NCBI RefSeq assembly: GCF_003853705.1
Contig: NZ_QTQI01000010.1
Location: forward strand, 124,001 to 188,000
Length of the DNA stretch: 64,000 bases
DNA from: Burkholderia sp. Bp8992
GTDB lineage: Bacteria > Pseudomonadota > Gammaproteobacteria > Burkholderiales > Burkholderiaceae
Direction: 5' to 3'
In this document: positions 38,984 through 49,418 of the stretch, in pieces
How positions within the stretch are numbered: the first letter of the stretch is position 1
How the letters are laid out: each line of letters opens with the position of its first letter
Program-made: the position numbers and the translations under genes
Notes under the pieces: model-generated
Seen by the model: the letters and a program-made list of their open reading frames with translations, nothing else
Database searches by the model: none
What the model was told of the DNA's origin: nothing

Positions 38984-40063
38984 TCAGCCGGCCGTGCGGA
39001 ATCGCAGCACGCCGTCGTCGCCCTGCTCGCGCACGAGTTCGCCCGCGAGCCACAGCAGGTTCAGGTGCGCAAGCGCCTCGCCGAGCGCGAACGTCATCTG
39101 GTGGATGTCGAGTTCGCGGCGGCGGAACATGATCGGCACGATGTCCGCTGCGCTCGTCGGCTTCTCCGCGCACGCGACGCGCACTTCGGCAAGCCGCGCA
39201 TCGTGGTGTTCGCGCAGTTGCGCGATGCGCGTGCGCACACCGCGGAACGGCTTGCCGTGCGACGGCAGCACGAGCGTATCGGGCGCCATCGTCTCGTAGC
39301 GGCCGAGCGACTGCAGGTACAGCGCGAGCGGGTTGCCTTCCGGCTCGAGGTCGAACACCGACACGTTCGTCGAGATGCGCGGCAGCACCATGTCGCCGGA
39401 GATCAGCACGCCGTCCGCCTCGCTGTGCAGCGCGCAATGTTCAGGCGAATGACCGAAGCCCGTGACGACGCGCCACGTGCGCGCACCGATCGTCACCGCA
39501 TCGCCTTCGCGCAGGCGCCGGTAGCGCGGCGGCACGGCCGGCACGAGATCCGAGTAGTAGCTGCGGCGGTTGCGCAGCTTGTCGAGCGCGGCCGGATCGG
39601 TGAGCCCGTGGCGCGCGAAATGATCGGCAGCCGCGGCGCCACCAGCGTTCGAGCCGTTGCCGGCCGCCATCAGGCAGCCGAACATGTATTCGCCGAGCGT
39701 CATCCACAGCCGCACGTTCCAGCGGCCCCGGTCGCCGCCTTCGCACAGCCAGTTCGCGAGGCCGAAGTGATCGGGGTGGCAGTGCGTGACGAGCACGCGC
39801 AGCACCGGCAGGCCGTCGAGATGCGTGTCGAAGATCTGCTCCCAGTGCGTGCGGATCGCGTCCGACGCGATCCCGCAATCGACGATCGTCCAGCCGGCCT
39901 GCCCGTCGATCTCGTCGCGCAGCAGCCAGAGGTTGATGTGGTCGAGCGAGAACGGCAGCGGCATGCGCAGCCAGCGCACGCCGGGCGCGACCTCGAACGT
40001 GTCGCCCGCGGCGGGCAGCGTGTCGGCGAAGGGGTAGTCGAGTTGGTGTTCCAGTGCGTTCAT
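38984..40063 (-). CDS. Metallo-beta-lactamase fold hydrolase
   Basis: A 359-residue cytoplasmic MBL-fold protein. The di-metal motif THCHPDHFGL (about 93-102) fits HxHxDH; further metal ligands are the His in GFGHSPEHCAL, the Asp in LISGDMVLP and the His in PSHGKPF. The long C-terminal helical region (about 270-359) resembles the winged-helix tail of lactamase-like family 2 (LACTB2-like) proteins. The substrate is unknown; thioesters and glyoxalase-type esters are typical. It is convergent with the ABC-F gene. Confidence 0.9.
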   Translation of the reverse strand: MNALEHQLDYPFADTLPAAGDTFEVAPGVRWLRMPLPFSLDHINLWLLRDEIDGQAGWTIVDCGIASDAIRTHWEQIFDTHLDGLPVLRVLVTHCHPDHFGLANWLCEGGDRGRWNVRLWMTLGEYMFGCLMAAGNGSNAGGAAAADHFARHGLTDPAALDKLRNRRSYYSDLVPAVPPRYRRLREGDAVTIGARTWRVVTGFGHSPEHCALHSEADGVLISGDMVLPRISTNVSVFDLEPEGNPLALYLQSLGRYETMAPDTLVLPSHGKPFRGVRTRIAQLREHHDARLAEVRVACAEKPTSAADIVPIMFRRRELDIHQMTFALGEALAHLNLLWLAGELVREQGDDGVLRFRTAG

Positions 40064-40302
40064 CGGTGGGGCGTCTCGTCGTTATCGGTGCGAATGCGTG
40101 CCGGCGGCAGGGCGCGGCGGGCGGTGCGTCGATTCTATCGCCGTCGCGCGAAACAGGTGCCCGACGAGCGCCGGCCCGCCAGAAAAAAGTTCGTGTCAGA
40201 ATCGGTTCCGTACCCGCATCTTTACGCGAAGATGTATCGAACGGCGCCCAACGGCGAACAACGCGCCGATTGACGGCCGTCGGCGCGTCACCGCGAAAGT
40301 CA

Positions 40303-40329
40303 TTGAAACGCCGACTTGGGCGCTAAAAT
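40303..40329 (+). promoter_or_regulatory. Promoter of aceK
   Basis: TTGAAA (40303-40308), 15 bases, TAAAAT (40324-40329), about 40 bases before the aceK ATG. The spacer is short. It lies in the 304-base divergent region (40064-40367) between the metallo-hydrolase gene and aceK, in which I see nothing else. Confidence 0.45.
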
Positions 40330-40367
40330 GGCGAGTGCTTACAGCCCCTTGAACGAGCCTGCACGCG

Positions 40368-42185
40368 ATGAATCACTTCCCCAAACTGCTGTCGTCGCAG
40401 ATCGGTTTCGACGTCGCGCAGACGATGCTCGAATACTTCGATCGCCATTACCGGATCTTCCGCGAAGCGGCGGTCGAGGCGAAGACGCTGTTCGAGCGCG
40501 GCGACTGGCACGGGCTGCAGCGGCTCGCGCGCGAGCGGATCACGTCGTACGACGATCGCGTGCAGGAATGCGTCGAGGTGCTCGAAGACGAATACGACGC
40601 GGAGAACATCGACGACGAAGTGTGGCAGCAGATCAAGCTGCACTACATCGGCCTGCTCACGTCGCACCGCCAGCCCGAGTGCGCGGAAACCTTCTTCAAT
40701 TCGGTGTGCTGCAAGATCCTGCACCGTTCGTACTTCAGCAACGATTTCATCTTCGTGCGCCCGGCGATCTCGACCGAGTACCTGGAGAACGACGAACCGG
40801 CCGCGAAGCCGACCTACCGCGCGTACTATCCGGGCACCGACGGGCTCGCCGCCACGCTCGAGCGCGTCGTCACGAACTTCCAGCTCGAACCGGCATTCGA
40901 GGATCTGCCGCGCGACATCGGCTGCGTGATGCAGGCGATCGACGACGAATTCGGCCACTTCGACGCGGCGCCGAATTTCCAGATCCACGTGCTGTCGTCG
41001 CTGTTCTTCCGCAACAAGAGCGCGTACGTCATCGGCCGCATCATCAACGCCGACCGCGTGCTGCCGTTCGCGGTGCCGATCCGCCACGTACGTCCGGGCC
41101 TGCTCGCGCTCGACACGGTGCTGCTGCGCCGCGACCTGCTGCAGATCATCTTCAGCTTCTCGCACTCGTACTTCCTCGTCGACATGGGCGTGCCGTCCGC
41201 GTACGTCGACTTCCTGTGCACGATCATGCCGGGCAAGCCGAAGGCCGAGATCTACACGTCGGTCGGCCTGCAGAAGCAGGGCAAGAACCTGTTCTACCGC
41301 GACCTGCTGCACCATCTGTCGCATTCGAGCGACCGCTTCATCATCGCGCCCGGCATCAAGGGCCTCGTGATGCTCGTGTTCACGCTGCCGTCGTTCCCGT
41401 ACGTGTTCAAGATCATCAAGGACCAGTTCCCGCCGCCGAAGGAAACGACCCGCGCGCAGATCATGGAGAAGTACCAGCTCGTGAAGCGCCACGACCGCCT
41501 GGGTCGGATGGCCGACACGCTCGAGTATTCGAGCGTCGCGCTGCCGCTCGCGCGGCTCGACCACGCGCTCGTGCGCGAACTCGAGAAGGAAGTGCCGTCG
41601 CTGCTCGAATACGAGGACGACAACCTCGTGATCAAGCACCTGTACATCGAGCGCCGGATGACGCCACTCAACCTGTACCTGCAGAACGGCAGCGATGCGG
41701 ACGTCGAGCACGGCGTGAAGGAATACGGCAACGCGGTGAAGGAGCTGATGAAGGCGAACATCTTCCCCGGCGACATGCTGTACAAGAACTTCGGCGTCAC
41801 GCGCCACGGCCGCGTCGTGTTCTACGACTACGACGAGATCGAGTACCTGACCGACTGCAACGTGCGCCGCGTGCCGCCGCCGCGCAACGAGGAAGACGAG
41901 CTGTCCGGCGAACCGTGGTATACCGTCGGCCCGCACGACATCTTTCCGGAAACCTACGGACCGTTCCTGCTCGGCGACCCGCGCGTGCGCAGCGTGTTCA
42001 TGAAGCATCACGCGGACTTTTTCGATCCCGCGCTGTGGCAGGCGAGCAAGGACAAGCTGATGCAGGGCGAACTGCCCGACTTTTACCCGTACGACACGGC
42101 GCTGCGCTTCAGCGTGCGCTACCCCGCGCGCTTCGGTGCGGCGGACCAGAACGACGGCGAAGGCAACGCGCAGCGCGCGGCCTGA
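40368..42185 (+). CDS. aceK: Isocitrate dehydrogenase kinase/phosphatase
   Basis: A bifunctional enzyme that phosphorylates and dephosphorylates isocitrate dehydrogenase, directing carbon to the glyoxylate shunt on acetate or fatty acids. The 605-residue protein matches AceK along its whole length: an N-terminal regulatory domain (about 1-310), then the kinase domain with the ATP-binding loop [20 protein letters not shown] (about 326-345), [12 protein letters not shown], and the catalytic region [19 protein letters not shown] (about 474-492). In E. coli it follows aceBA; here it is separate from aceA and aceB. Confidence 0.96.
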   Translation: MNHFPKLLSSQIGFDVAQTMLEYFDRHYRIFREAAVEAKTLFERGDWHGLQRLARERITSYDDRVQECVEVLEDEYDAENIDDEVWQQIKLHYIGLLTSHRQPECAETFFNSVCCKILHRSYFSNDFIFVRPAISTEYLENDEPAAKPTYRAYYPGTDGLAATLERVVTNFQLEPAFEDLPRDIGCVMQAIDDEFGHFDAAPNFQIHVLSSLFFRNKSAYVIGRIINADRVLPFAVPIRHVRPGLLALDTVLLRRDLLQIIFSFSHSYFLVDMGVPSAYVDFLCTIMPGKPKAEIYTSVGLQKQGKNLFYRDLLHHLSHSSDRFIIAPGIKGLVMLVFTLPSFPYVFKIIKDQFPPPKETTRAQIMEKYQLVKRHDRLGRMADTLEYSSVALPLARLDHALVRELEKEVPSLLEYEDDNLVIKHLYIERRMTPLNLYLQNGSDADVEHGVKEYGNAVKELMKANIFPGDMLYKNFGVTRHGRVVFYDYDEIEYLTDCNVRRVPPPRNEEDELSGEPWYTVGPHDIFPETYGPFLLGDPRVRSVFMKHHADFFDPALWQASKDKLMQGELPDFYPYDTALRFSVRYPARFGAADQNDGEGNAQRAA

Positions 42186-42241
42186 CGCCGGTGACACCGA
42201 AACCGATATCGACCCGATTTCCGCCAACGGAATCCACACCG

Positions 42242-43015
42242 ATGAACACCCAAGACAATCCGCTTTCACATCTGTTCGACAACAACGAAGCCTGGGTCAA
42301 GCGCAAGCTCGAGGACGATCCGGAATTCTTCGCGCGCCTCGCCGACCAGCAGGCGCCGGAATATCTGTGGATCGGCTGCTCGGATTCGCGCGTGCCCGCG
42401 AACCAGATCATCGGCCTGCCGCCGGGCGAAGTATTCGTGCACCGCAACATCGCGAACGTCGTCGTGCACAGCGACCTGAACTGCCTGTCGGTGATCCAGT
42501 TCGCGGTCGACATCCTGCGCGTGAAGCACATCATGGTCGTCGGCCACTACGGCTGCTCGGGCGTCAACGCGGCACTGCTCAACCGGCGCGTCGGCCTCGC
42601 GGACAACTGGCTGCACCACGTGCAGGACGTGCGCGAGCGCCACGCGGCCCTGCTCGACGGCTGGCCGGTCGGCGAAGCGCGCTATCGCCGCCTGATCGAG
42701 CTGAACGCGATCGAGCAGGTCGTCAACGTGTGCCGCACGACGATCGTCAACGACGCGTGGGCGCGGGGCCAGTCGCTCACCGTGCATGGGCTCGTGTACG
42801 GCGTGCACGACGGCCGGATGCGCAACCTCGGGATGGCCGTGTCGAACTTCGACGCGCTCGACGAGACCTACAAGCGCTGCGTGGCCGCGCTGACCGCCGG
42901 CGGCCAGCATGCACCGGACAACGACATGATCGCGGCGGACGCCGCCGCGCGGCTCGAAGGCGTCGCGCAGGCGGTCGCCGCGACGCTGAAGCCGTGCGAC
43001 GACGCGAAGCAGTAG
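42242..43015 (+). CDS. can: Beta-class carbonic anhydrase
   Basis: Interconverts CO2 and bicarbonate, supplying carboxylases. 257 residues, cytoplasmic. Zinc ligands: Cys46 in WIGCSDSR (with Asp48 and Arg50 of the catalytic dyad) and the His/Cys pair in GHYGCSG (about 102-108). Gly and Leu-rich core segments ANQIIGLPPGEVFVHRNIAN are typical of the E. coli Can type. It lies 56 bases after aceK on the same strand. The C-terminal 40 residues are a variable extension. Confidence 0.95.
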   Translation: MNTQDNPLSHLFDNNEAWVKRKLEDDPEFFARLADQQAPEYLWIGCSDSRVPANQIIGLPPGEVFVHRNIANVVVHSDLNCLSVIQFAVDILRVKHIMVVGHYGCSGVNAALLNRRVGLADNWLHHVQDVRERHAALLDGWPVGEARYRRLIELNAIEQVVNVCRTTIVNDAWARGQSLTVHGLVYGVHDGRMRNLGMAVSNFDALDETYKRCVAALTAGGQHAPDNDMIAADAAARLEGVAQAVAATLKPCDDAKQ

Positions 43016-43078
43016 TGCGCCAGCAGCCTGGCGGCGGCCGCGGCGCGGCCGCGGCACGCATCGAACGGATCTGACACC

Positions 43079-43098
43079 GGCGCCGCCAAGGCGGCGCC
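43079..43098. other. Hairpin just upstream of the SDR gene
   Basis: A perfect 9-bp stem GGCGCCGCC / GGCGGCGCC around two A. It ends only a few bases before the AGGAG of the next gene, so it could mask the ribosome site or form part of the carbonic anhydrase 3' end. There is no T tract. Confidence 0.45.
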
Positions 43099-43117
43099 CA
43101 GGAAAGGAGCGATGGGC

Positions 43118-43795
43118 ATGAAAACCGTACTGATCGTCGGTGCATCGCGCGGCCTCGGCCGCGAATTCGTCCGGCAATACCGGCGCGACGGCTGGAACGT
43201 GATCGCGACCGCGCGCGACGAAGCGTCGCTCGACGCGCTGCGCGCGCTCGGCGCGCACGCGCATGCGCTCGACATCACGCAGCCCGAGCAGATCGCGGTG
43301 CTCGGCTGGAAGCTCGACGGCGAACGGCTCGATGCAGCCGTGCTCGTGTCGGGCGTGTACGGGCCGCGCACCGAAGGCGTCGAGACGATCACGGCCGAGG
43401 ATTTCGACGCGGTGATGCATACGAACGTGCGCGGACCGATGCAGCTGCTGCCGATCCTGCTGCCGCTCGTCGAGGACGCACGCGGCGTGCTGGCCGTCGT
43501 GTCGAGCCGGATGGGCAGCATCGCCGAGGCGACCGGCACGACCGGCTGGCTGTACCGCGCGAGCAAGGCGGCGCTGAACGACGCGCTGCGCATCGCGTCG
43601 CTGCAGACGCGCCATGCCGCGTGCATCTCGCTGCATCCCGGCTGGGTGCGCACCGACATGGGCGGCGCGCAGGCCGCGATCGATCCCGAAACGAGCGTGA
43701 CCGGCATGCGCCGCGTGATCGCCGAATCCGGCTCGGACGTGTCGCAGGCCAACGGCCGCTTCTTCCAGTACGACGGCGTCGAGCTGAGCTGGTGA
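43118..43795 (+). CDS. Short-chain dehydrogenase (C-factor-like SDR)
   Basis: A 225-residue NAD(P)-binding SDR. The cofactor loop VGASRGLGREF is near residues 7-17; the central region NVRGPMQLLPILLPL and the active-site segment SSRMGSIA then YRASK (about 148-152) follow. The C-terminal YDGVELSW is typical of the CsgA/C-factor group of short SDRs. The ATG at 43118 has AGGAG at eight bases; an ATG six bases upstream would be too close to it. The substrate is unknown. Confidence 0.9.
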   Translation: MKTVLIVGASRGLGREFVRQYRRDGWNVIATARDEASLDALRALGAHAHALDITQPEQIAVLGWKLDGERLDAAVLVSGVYGPRTEGVETITAEDFDAVMHTNVRGPMQLLPILLPLVEDARGVLAVVSSRMGSIAEATGTTGWLYRASKAALNDALRIASLQTRHAACISLHPGWVRTDMGGAQAAIDPETSVTGMRRVIAESGSDVSQANGRFFQYDGVELSW

Positions 43796-43834
43796 GCCGA
43801 CTCGACAACCGATCGTCGTTAATTCCCGTTTCGC

Positions 43835-44272
43835 ATGATTTTGAACCGACCTGACGCGTGCCCGTGCGGCGGCGCGTCCCCCGCACCCGCCGGCAAAGCG
43901 CCGGCGCCGCGCTACGCGGCCTGCTGCGGCCGCTTCATCGACGGCGGCGAAGCCGCGCCGACCGCGCTCGAGTTGATGCGTTCGCGGTACAGCGCGTACG
44001 TGCTCGGCGCGACCGGCTACCTGCGCGCGACGTGGGCCGTGCGCACCTGCCCGCCCGATCTCGATGCCGACCCCGACGCACCCGACGCGCCGCGCTGGCT
44101 CGGCCTCGCGGTCAAACGCCATGCGCCGCTCGACGAACGCCACGCGGAGGTCGAGTTCGTGGCCCGCTACAAGGTGGGCGGACGCGCGTACCGGCTCCAC
44201 GAGACGAGCCGTTTCGAGCGCGACGAACACGGTTTCTGGCGCTATGTCGACGGCGAAGTAAGTGAACGCTGA
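43835..44272 (+). CDS. YchJ-like (UPF0225) SEC-C zinc protein
   Basis: A 145-residue protein with an N-terminal Cys motif (CPCGGASP, then YAACCGRFI), the SEC-C-type zinc site, and a following domain of the YchJ family with LMRSRYSAYVLGATGYLRATW (about 50-70) and a C-terminal FVARYKVGGRAYRLHETSRF beta segment. The function is unknown; SEC-C motifs also occur in SecA, where they bind SecB. It is 39 bases after the SDR gene and may be cotranscribed. Confidence 0.9.
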   Translation: MILNRPDACPCGGASPAPAGKAPAPRYAACCGRFIDGGEAAPTALELMRSRYSAYVLGATGYLRATWAVRTCPPDLDADPDAPDAPRWLGLAVKRHAPLDERHAEVEFVARYKVGGRAYRLHETSRFERDEHGFWRYVDGEVSER

Positions 44273-44378
44273 CAAATAGTTGCCATGTCAGACGCCGGGT
44301 AATTCCCGCATTGCACAACCCGATTTTGTCGGGCTACGATGACCTCGAATTGGTCATGTTGCATGGCAGGGCTTACGA

Positions 44379-45644
44379 ATGGCGTTCAGCAAGGTATTGG
44401 TGGGATGGATGGCGGCCTGTGCGCTGTCGGCCGCTCAGGCCGGTACGCTGCCGAACGCAAATACGGGTACGGGCGCCAGCGGGTCGCTCGCCCATGCCGA
44501 GCGCTTCGATTACGGCGACTCGAACCTGCCGCAGGTCGCGGCCGATCTCAACGAACAGGTTCTCCGCATCCCGGCCGATGCGTCGGGCGCCGTCACGCTC
44601 GAGGCGACGCTCTTCAAGCCGGACGGCCCCGGGCCGTTCCCGCTCGTCGTCTTCAATCACGGCAAGAACACCGGCGATCTCCATCTGCAGCCGCGCAGCC
44701 GGCCGCTCGCGTTCGCACGCGAATTCGTGCGGCGCGGCTACGCGGTGATCGCGCCGAACCGCCAGGGCTTCGCCGGCTCGGGCGGCACGTACCAGCAGGA
44801 AGGCTGCAACGTCGGCAAGAACGGCCTCGCGCAGGCCGCCGACGTCGACGCGACGGTGCGCTACATGTCGCACCAGCCGTACGTCGATGCGTCGCGCATC
44901 GTCGTCGCCGGCACGTCGCACGGCGGCCTCGCATCGGTCGCGTACGGCACCGAAGCCGCACCGGGCGTGCGCGGCATCATCAACTTCTCGGGCGGGCTGC
45001 GCCAGGACCTGTGCGACGGCTGGCAGCGCAACCTCGTCGATGCGTTCGACCAGTACGGGGCGCATACGGCCGTGCGCTCGCTGTGGCTGTACGGCGACAA
45101 CGATTCGGTCTGGACGCCCGCGCTCGTCGCGCAGATGCACGACGCGTACGTGTCGCACGGCACGCAGGCGCAGTTCATCGATTTCGGCCGCTACAAGGAC
45201 GACGCGCACCGGCTGATCGTCGATCGCGACGGCGTGCCCGTGTGGTGGCCGGCCGTCAATGCGTTCCTCGCGACCCTGAACCTGCCGACCTCGGTGCGCT
45301 ATGCGGTCGCGAACCCGCACGAGCCGAAGGCCACCGGCTACGCGTCGATCGATGCGGTCAACGCGGTGCCGTATGTCGACGAAGCCGGTCGCGAAGGCTA
45401 TCGCCGCTTCCTGAACCAGCATCCGAGCCGCGCGTTCGCGGTGTCGTCGGAAGGCGCCTGGTCGTGGGCGGAAGGCGGCGACGACCCGATGGCGCTCGCA
45501 CTCGACAACTGCGCGAAACAAGGCGCGGGCGCATGCCGGCTGTACGCGGTCAACGACCATGTCGTGTGGAACACGACGCAGACGGCCGACAACGGCGACG
45601 CCAACGCGCGCGACGCCGATACGCACGCACTGGCTTCGCGCTGA
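44379..45644 (+). CDS. Secreted alpha/beta hydrolase, dipeptidyl-aminopeptidase-like
   Basis: A 421-residue precursor with a signal peptide (about 1-21, SAAQAG). In the hydrolase core, VVFNHGKNTGD (about 89-99) is the oxyanion region, GTSHGG (about 174-179) the nucleophile elbow with Ser176, the acid is likely in YGDNDSVW, and the His in KDDAHRLIVD (about 273-282). The C-terminal 130 residues have two Cys (NCAKQGAGAC) suitable for a disulfide. The substrate is unknown. It stands alone upstream of the bio operon. Confidence 0.85.
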   Translation: MAFSKVLVGWMAACALSAAQAGTLPNANTGTGASGSLAHAERFDYGDSNLPQVAADLNEQVLRIPADASGAVTLEATLFKPDGPGPFPLVVFNHGKNTGDLHLQPRSRPLAFAREFVRRGYAVIAPNRQGFAGSGGTYQQEGCNVGKNGLAQAADVDATVRYMSHQPYVDASRIVVAGTSHGGLASVAYGTEAAPGVRGIINFSGGLRQDLCDGWQRNLVDAFDQYGAHTAVRSLWLYGDNDSVWTPALVAQMHDAYVSHGTQAQFIDFGRYKDDAHRLIVDRDGVPVWWPAVNAFLATLNLPTSVRYAVANPHEPKATGYASIDAVNAVPYVDEAGREGYRRFLNQHPSRAFAVSSEGAWSWAEGGDDPMALALDNCAKQGAGACRLYAVNDHVVWNTTQTADNGDANARDADTHALASR

Positions 45645-46053
45645 CGCGCGGCGGGTCCGCCGCCGCCGCACCCTTCCCGCCTGATCCGGTTCTGCCTCCC
45701 GCCCGTCCTCCCGTGCGGTTATGCCTGCGTGCCGTTCCTGCCGGCTGTTTCCTCCCCTGATTCCGTAGACGATTCGAGCGCCGCCTCGTAGGCGCGACGT
45801 CGCCGCGCTCCCCCGCACCCGCCTTCGATCCCCGTTTTTCCCTGGTCATGCCGGCGCGCGGCCCGCGATTTTTTTCTGTCTGGGCGGCTCACTCGAACGT
45901 CGTCATCTACGGTCATTTCCCCGCTTCCGCCGCGTTCCGTCCCGAGCACCCCCGAACTGCGCCGAACTCCCGCCCGGCAAGGCTTTGCAGCGTTTGTAAC
46001 CGCTAGTGCAACGTCCCGCGGAACACGCTAATCTCAGCGCGTTTCGTGTCCCG
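45645..46053. other. Intergenic region between the hydrolase gene and the bio operon
   Basis: Holds a terminator-like element at about 45853-45875 (short GC stem then seven T), then an AT-richer stretch with TTGCAG (45985-45990) and TTGTAA (45994-45999) and GCTAAT (46027-46032) as candidate bio promoter elements. None is spaced ideally. TTGTAACC recalls the left half of a BirA operator, but no matching right half follows. No gene is visible. Confidence 0.45.
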
Positions 46054-46090
46054 CCGCGCGGCATCCATTCGATGCCGCGCGGTCGTTTTA
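46054..46090 (+). terminator. Terminator-like hairpin in the bioA leader
   Basis: A perfect 12-bp stem (CCGCGCGGCATC / GATGCCGCGCGG) with a 5-base loop, followed by TCGTTTTA, sixteen bases before the bioA start codon. Any transcript of the bio operon starting upstream must read through it, so it is a candidate attenuator; alternatively it ends upstream read-through and a start lies after it. Confidence 0.6.
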
Positions 46091-46105
46091 CCCCCCGGAG
46101 TCGCC

Positions 46106-47452
46106 TTGAGTACGCCAGCCACCGACGACTGGGTCGCGCGCAGCCTGCGCGCGGTCTGGCATCCCTGCACCCAGATGAAGCATCACGAGCGCCTGCCGCT
46201 CGTCCCCGTCGCGCGTGGCGCGGGCGTGTGGCTGTACGACCACGACGGCCGCCGCTACTTCGACGCGATCAGCTCGTGGTGGGTCAACCTGTTCGGCCAT
46301 GCGAACCCGGACATCAACGCGGCGCTGAAGGACCAGCTCGACACGCTCGAGCACGCGATGCTCGCCGGCTGCACGCACGAGCCCGCGATCGAGCTCGCCG
46401 AACGGCTGCACGCGCTCACCGCGCGCAACCTCGGCCATGCGTTCTTCGCGTCGGACGGTGCGTCGGCCGTCGAGATCGCGCTGAAGATGAGCTTCCACGC
46501 GTGGCGCAACCGCGGCCGCGCGAACAAGCAGGAATTCGTCTGCGTCGCGAACAGCTATCACGGCGAGACGATCGGCGCGCTCGGCGTGACCGACGTCGCG
46601 CTGTTCAAGGATGCGTACGATCCGCTGATCCGCCACGCGCACGTCGTCGCGTCGCCCGATGCGCGCGGTGCGCTGCCGGGCGAGACGGCCGCCGACGTCG
46701 CGGGCCGTGCGCTCGCGGACGTGCGGCGCCTGTTCGCCGAACGCGGCGACCGGATCGCCGCGCTGATCGTCGAGCCGCTCGTGCAGTGCGCGGCCGGCAT
46801 GGCGATGCACGATCCGTCGTACGTGCGCGGGCTGCGCGCGCTGTGCGACGAATTCGGCGTGCACCTGATCGCCGACGAGATCGCGGTCGGCTGCGGCCGC
46901 ACGGGCACCTTCTTCGCGTGCGAGCAGGCCGGCGTCTGGCCCGATTTCATGTGCCTGTCGAAAGGCATCAGCGGCGGCTATCTGCCGCTGTCGCTCGTGC
47001 TCACGCGCGACGACGTGTACGCGGCGTTCTACGACGACGACACGACGCGCGGCTTCCTGCACTCGCACTCGTACACCGGCAACCCGCTCGCGTGCCGCGC
47101 GGCGGTCGCGACGCTCGACCTGTTCGCGCGCGACGACGTGCTCGCGGGCAATGCGCGCAAATCGGCGACGCTGCGCGCCGCGCTCGCGCCGCTCGACACG
47201 CACCGCCAAGTTCGCCACCTGCGCGAGCGCGGCACGCTGTTCGCGTTCGACGTCGCGCTCGACGGCGACGCGGCGCGCGGTTTCTCGCGGCGGTTCTTCG
47301 AACGCGCGCTGGAGCGCGAGCTGCTGCTGCGCCCGATCGGCACGACCGTCTACCTGATGCCGCCGTACGTGATGAGCGACGACGACATCGCGTGGCTCGC
47401 GCAGCGCACGCGCGACACGCTCGACGCGACGCTGGCGGAGGTCGCGCAATGA
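46106..47452 (+). CDS. bioA: Adenosylmethionine-8-amino-7-oxononanoate aminotransferase
   Basis: Third-to-last step of biotin synthesis: transfers the amino group of S-adenosylmethionine to KAPA, giving DAPA, with PLP. 448 residues, fold type I class III aminotransferase: [11 protein letters not shown] near residues 17-27, [13 protein letters not shown] (about 54-66), [11 protein letters not shown] with the cofactor Asp, and the PLP Lys in [13 protein letters not shown] (about 279-291). The start is TTG at 46106: GGAG sits five bases before it and the next ATG is far inside. First gene of bioA-bioF-bioD-bioB. Confidence 0.96.
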   Translation: MSTPATDDWVARSLRAVWHPCTQMKHHERLPLVPVARGAGVWLYDHDGRRYFDAISSWWVNLFGHANPDINAALKDQLDTLEHAMLAGCTHEPAIELAERLHALTARNLGHAFFASDGASAVEIALKMSFHAWRNRGRANKQEFVCVANSYHGETIGALGVTDVALFKDAYDPLIRHAHVVASPDARGALPGETAADVAGRALADVRRLFAERGDRIAALIVEPLVQCAAGMAMHDPSYVRGLRALCDEFGVHLIADEIAVGCGRTGTFFACEQAGVWPDFMCLSKGISGGYLPLSLVLTRDDVYAAFYDDDTTRGFLHSHSYTGNPLACRAAVATLDLFARDDVLAGNARKSATLRAALAPLDTHRQVRHLRERGTLFAFDVALDGDAARGFSRRFFERALERELLLRPIGTTVYLMPPYVMSDDDIAWLAQRTRDTLDATLAEVAQ

Positions 47453-48639
47453 CCGTGCCGCTGCTCGACACCCTGCAACGCAGCCTCGCCGATCTCGACG
47501 CACAAGGGCTGCGCCGCGTGCGCCGCATCGCCGACACCGCGTGCGACGCGCGCATGACCGTGAACGGCCGGGAAATCATCGGCTTCGCGAGCAACGACTA
47601 TCTCGGCCTCGCCGCGCATCCGGCGCTCGTCGCCGCGTTCGCCGAAGGCGCGCAGCGCTACGGCTCCGGCAGCGGCGGCTCGCACCTGCTCGGCGGCCAT
47701 TCGCGCGCGCACGCCAAACTGGAAGACGAACTCGCGGGCTTCGCGGGCGGCTTCTCCGATGCACCGCGCGCGCTGTACTTCAGCACCGGCTACATGGCGA
47801 ACCTCGCGGCGATGACGGCGCTCACCGGCAAGGGCGCGACGATCTTCTCCGACGCGCTGAACCACGCGTCGCTGATCGACGGCATGCGGCTGTCGCGCGC
47901 GAACGTGCAGGTCTATCCGCATGCGGACATGGCCGCGCTCGCCGCGCTGCTCGACGCATCGGATGCCGAAACGAAACTGATCGTCAGCGACACCGTGTTC
48001 AGCATGGATGGCGATATCGCGCCGCTCGCCGAACTCGTCGCGCTGGCCGAACGCCACGGTGCATGGCTCGTCGTCGACGATGCGCACGGCTTCGGCGTGC
48101 TCGGCCCGCAGGGCCGCGGCGCGCTCGCGGCCGCCGCGCTGCGTTCGCCGCATCTCGTGTACGTCGGCACGCTCGGCAAGGCCGCCGGCGTCGCGGGCGC
48201 GTTCGTGATCGCGCATGAAACCGTGATCGAATGGCTGATCCAGCGCGCGCGCAGCTACATCTTCACGACGGCCGCGCCGCCGGCCGTCGCGCACGCGGTC
48301 TCGGCGAGCCTGAAGGTCATCGCCGGCGACGAAGGCGACGCGCGCCGCGCGCACCTCGCCGCGCTGATCGAACGCACGCGCGCGCTGCTGCGCAACACGC
48401 GCTGGCAGCCGGTCGATTCGCACACGGCCGTGCAGCCGCTCGTGATCGGCAGCAACGAGGCGACGCTCGCGGCCATGCGCGCGCTCGACGCACACGGCCT
48501 GTGGGTGCCCGCGATCCGGCCGCCGACGGTGCCCGCCGGCACGTCGCGGCTGCGCGTGTCGCTGTCGGCCGCGCATTCGTTCGACGATCTCGCGCGGCTC
48601 GACGCGGCGCTGATCGAAGCCAGCGAGGCGGCAGCATGA
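47449..48639 (+). CDS. bioF: 8-amino-7-oxononanoate synthase
   Basis: Condenses pimeloyl-ACP/CoA with L-alanine to KAPA, PLP-dependent. 396 residues. It has the family's [13 protein letters not shown] (about 44-56), [20 protein letters not shown], and [10 protein letters not shown] with the PLP Asp and His; the Schiff-base Lys is in [14 protein letters not shown] (about 240-253). The ATG overlaps the bioA stop (ATGA), so translation is coupled. No bioC or bioH, which make the pimeloyl precursor, is in this operon. Confidence 0.96.
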   Translation: MTVPLLDTLQRSLADLDAQGLRRVRRIADTACDARMTVNGREIIGFASNDYLGLAAHPALVAAFAEGAQRYGSGSGGSHLLGGHSRAHAKLEDELAGFAGGFSDAPRALYFSTGYMANLAAMTALTGKGATIFSDALNHASLIDGMRLSRANVQVYPHADMAALAALLDASDAETKLIVSDTVFSMDGDIAPLAELVALAERHGAWLVVDDAHGFGVLGPQGRGALAAAALRSPHLVYVGTLGKAAGVAGAFVIAHETVIEWLIQRARSYIFTTAAPPAVAHAVSASLKVIAGDEGDARRAHLAALIERTRALLRNTRWQPVDSHTAVQPLVIGSNEATLAAMRALDAHGLWVPAIRPPTVPAGTSRLRVSLSAAHSFDDLARLDAALIEASEAAA

Positions 48640-49355
48640 CGGCCCCGCTCTCGCTGTTCGTCACCGGCACCGACACCGAAATCGGCAAGACCTTCGTGTC
48701 GGCCGCGATGCTGCATGGCTTCGCGCGGCACGGCCTGCGCGCGGCCGCGCTGAAGCCCGTCGCGGCCGGCGCGTACGAACGCGACGGCGTCTGGCGCAAC
48801 GAGGACGCCGACCAGCTCGATGCCGCCGCGAACGTCGTGCTGCCGCCCGAGCTGCGCACGCCGTTCCTGCTGAAGGCGCCGGCCGCGCCGCATATCGTCG
48901 CCGCGCAGGAAGGCGTGACGCTCGACATCGGCACGATCGCCGCGTGCCATCGCGAAGCGCTGACGCGCGCGGACGTCGTCGTCGTCGAAGGCGCCGGCGG
49001 CTTCCGCGTGCCGATGAACGACACGCAGGACATGGCCGATCTCGCCGTCGCGCTCGACGTGCCGGTCGTGCTCGTGGTCGGCGTGCGGCTCGGCTGCATC
49101 AACCACGCGCTGCTCACCGCCGACGCGATTGCCGCACGCGGCCTCAAGCTCGCGGGCTGGGTCGCGAACCACGTCGACCCGGCCATGTCGTTCCCAGACG
49201 AGAACATCGCGACGATGCGCGACTGGCTCGCGCGCGAGCACGGCGCACCGCTCGTCGGCCGCATTCCGCACATGAGCCCGGCCGCCCCCGAATCCGCAGC
49301 GGCGATGCTCGACATCGCCGCGCTCGTCGAGACGCTGCGCACCGCGCAGCATTGA
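48636..49355 (+). CDS. bioD: Dethiobiotin synthetase
   Basis: ATP-dependent carboxylation of DAPA to dethiobiotin. 239 residues. P-loop [10 protein letters not shown] (about 10-19), KPVAAG (about 40-45), the substrate EGAGGFRVP (about 119-127) and the nucleotide-base segment near VANHVDP. The start overlaps the bioF stop (ATGA). Confidence 0.96.
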   Translation: MTAPLSLFVTGTDTEIGKTFVSAAMLHGFARHGLRAAALKPVAAGAYERDGVWRNEDADQLDAAANVVLPPELRTPFLLKAPAAPHIVAAQEGVTLDIGTIAACHREALTRADVVVVEGAGGFRVPMNDTQDMADLAVALDVPVVLVVGVRLGCINHALLTADAIAARGLKLAGWVANHVDPAMSFPDENIATMRDWLAREHGAPLVGRIPHMSPAAPESAAAMLDIAALVETLRTAQH

Positions 49356-49418
49356 CCCAACCGAAACAGATCCCCCGATCCCCCGATCCCTCATCCCCGA
49401 CCAGGACAGGAAACCGAA

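Noticed and set aside
45985-46032. A BirA operator upstream of bioA
   Set aside because: Only a half-site-like TTGTAACC is present, with no inverted partner, and the local BirA has no DNA-binding domain.
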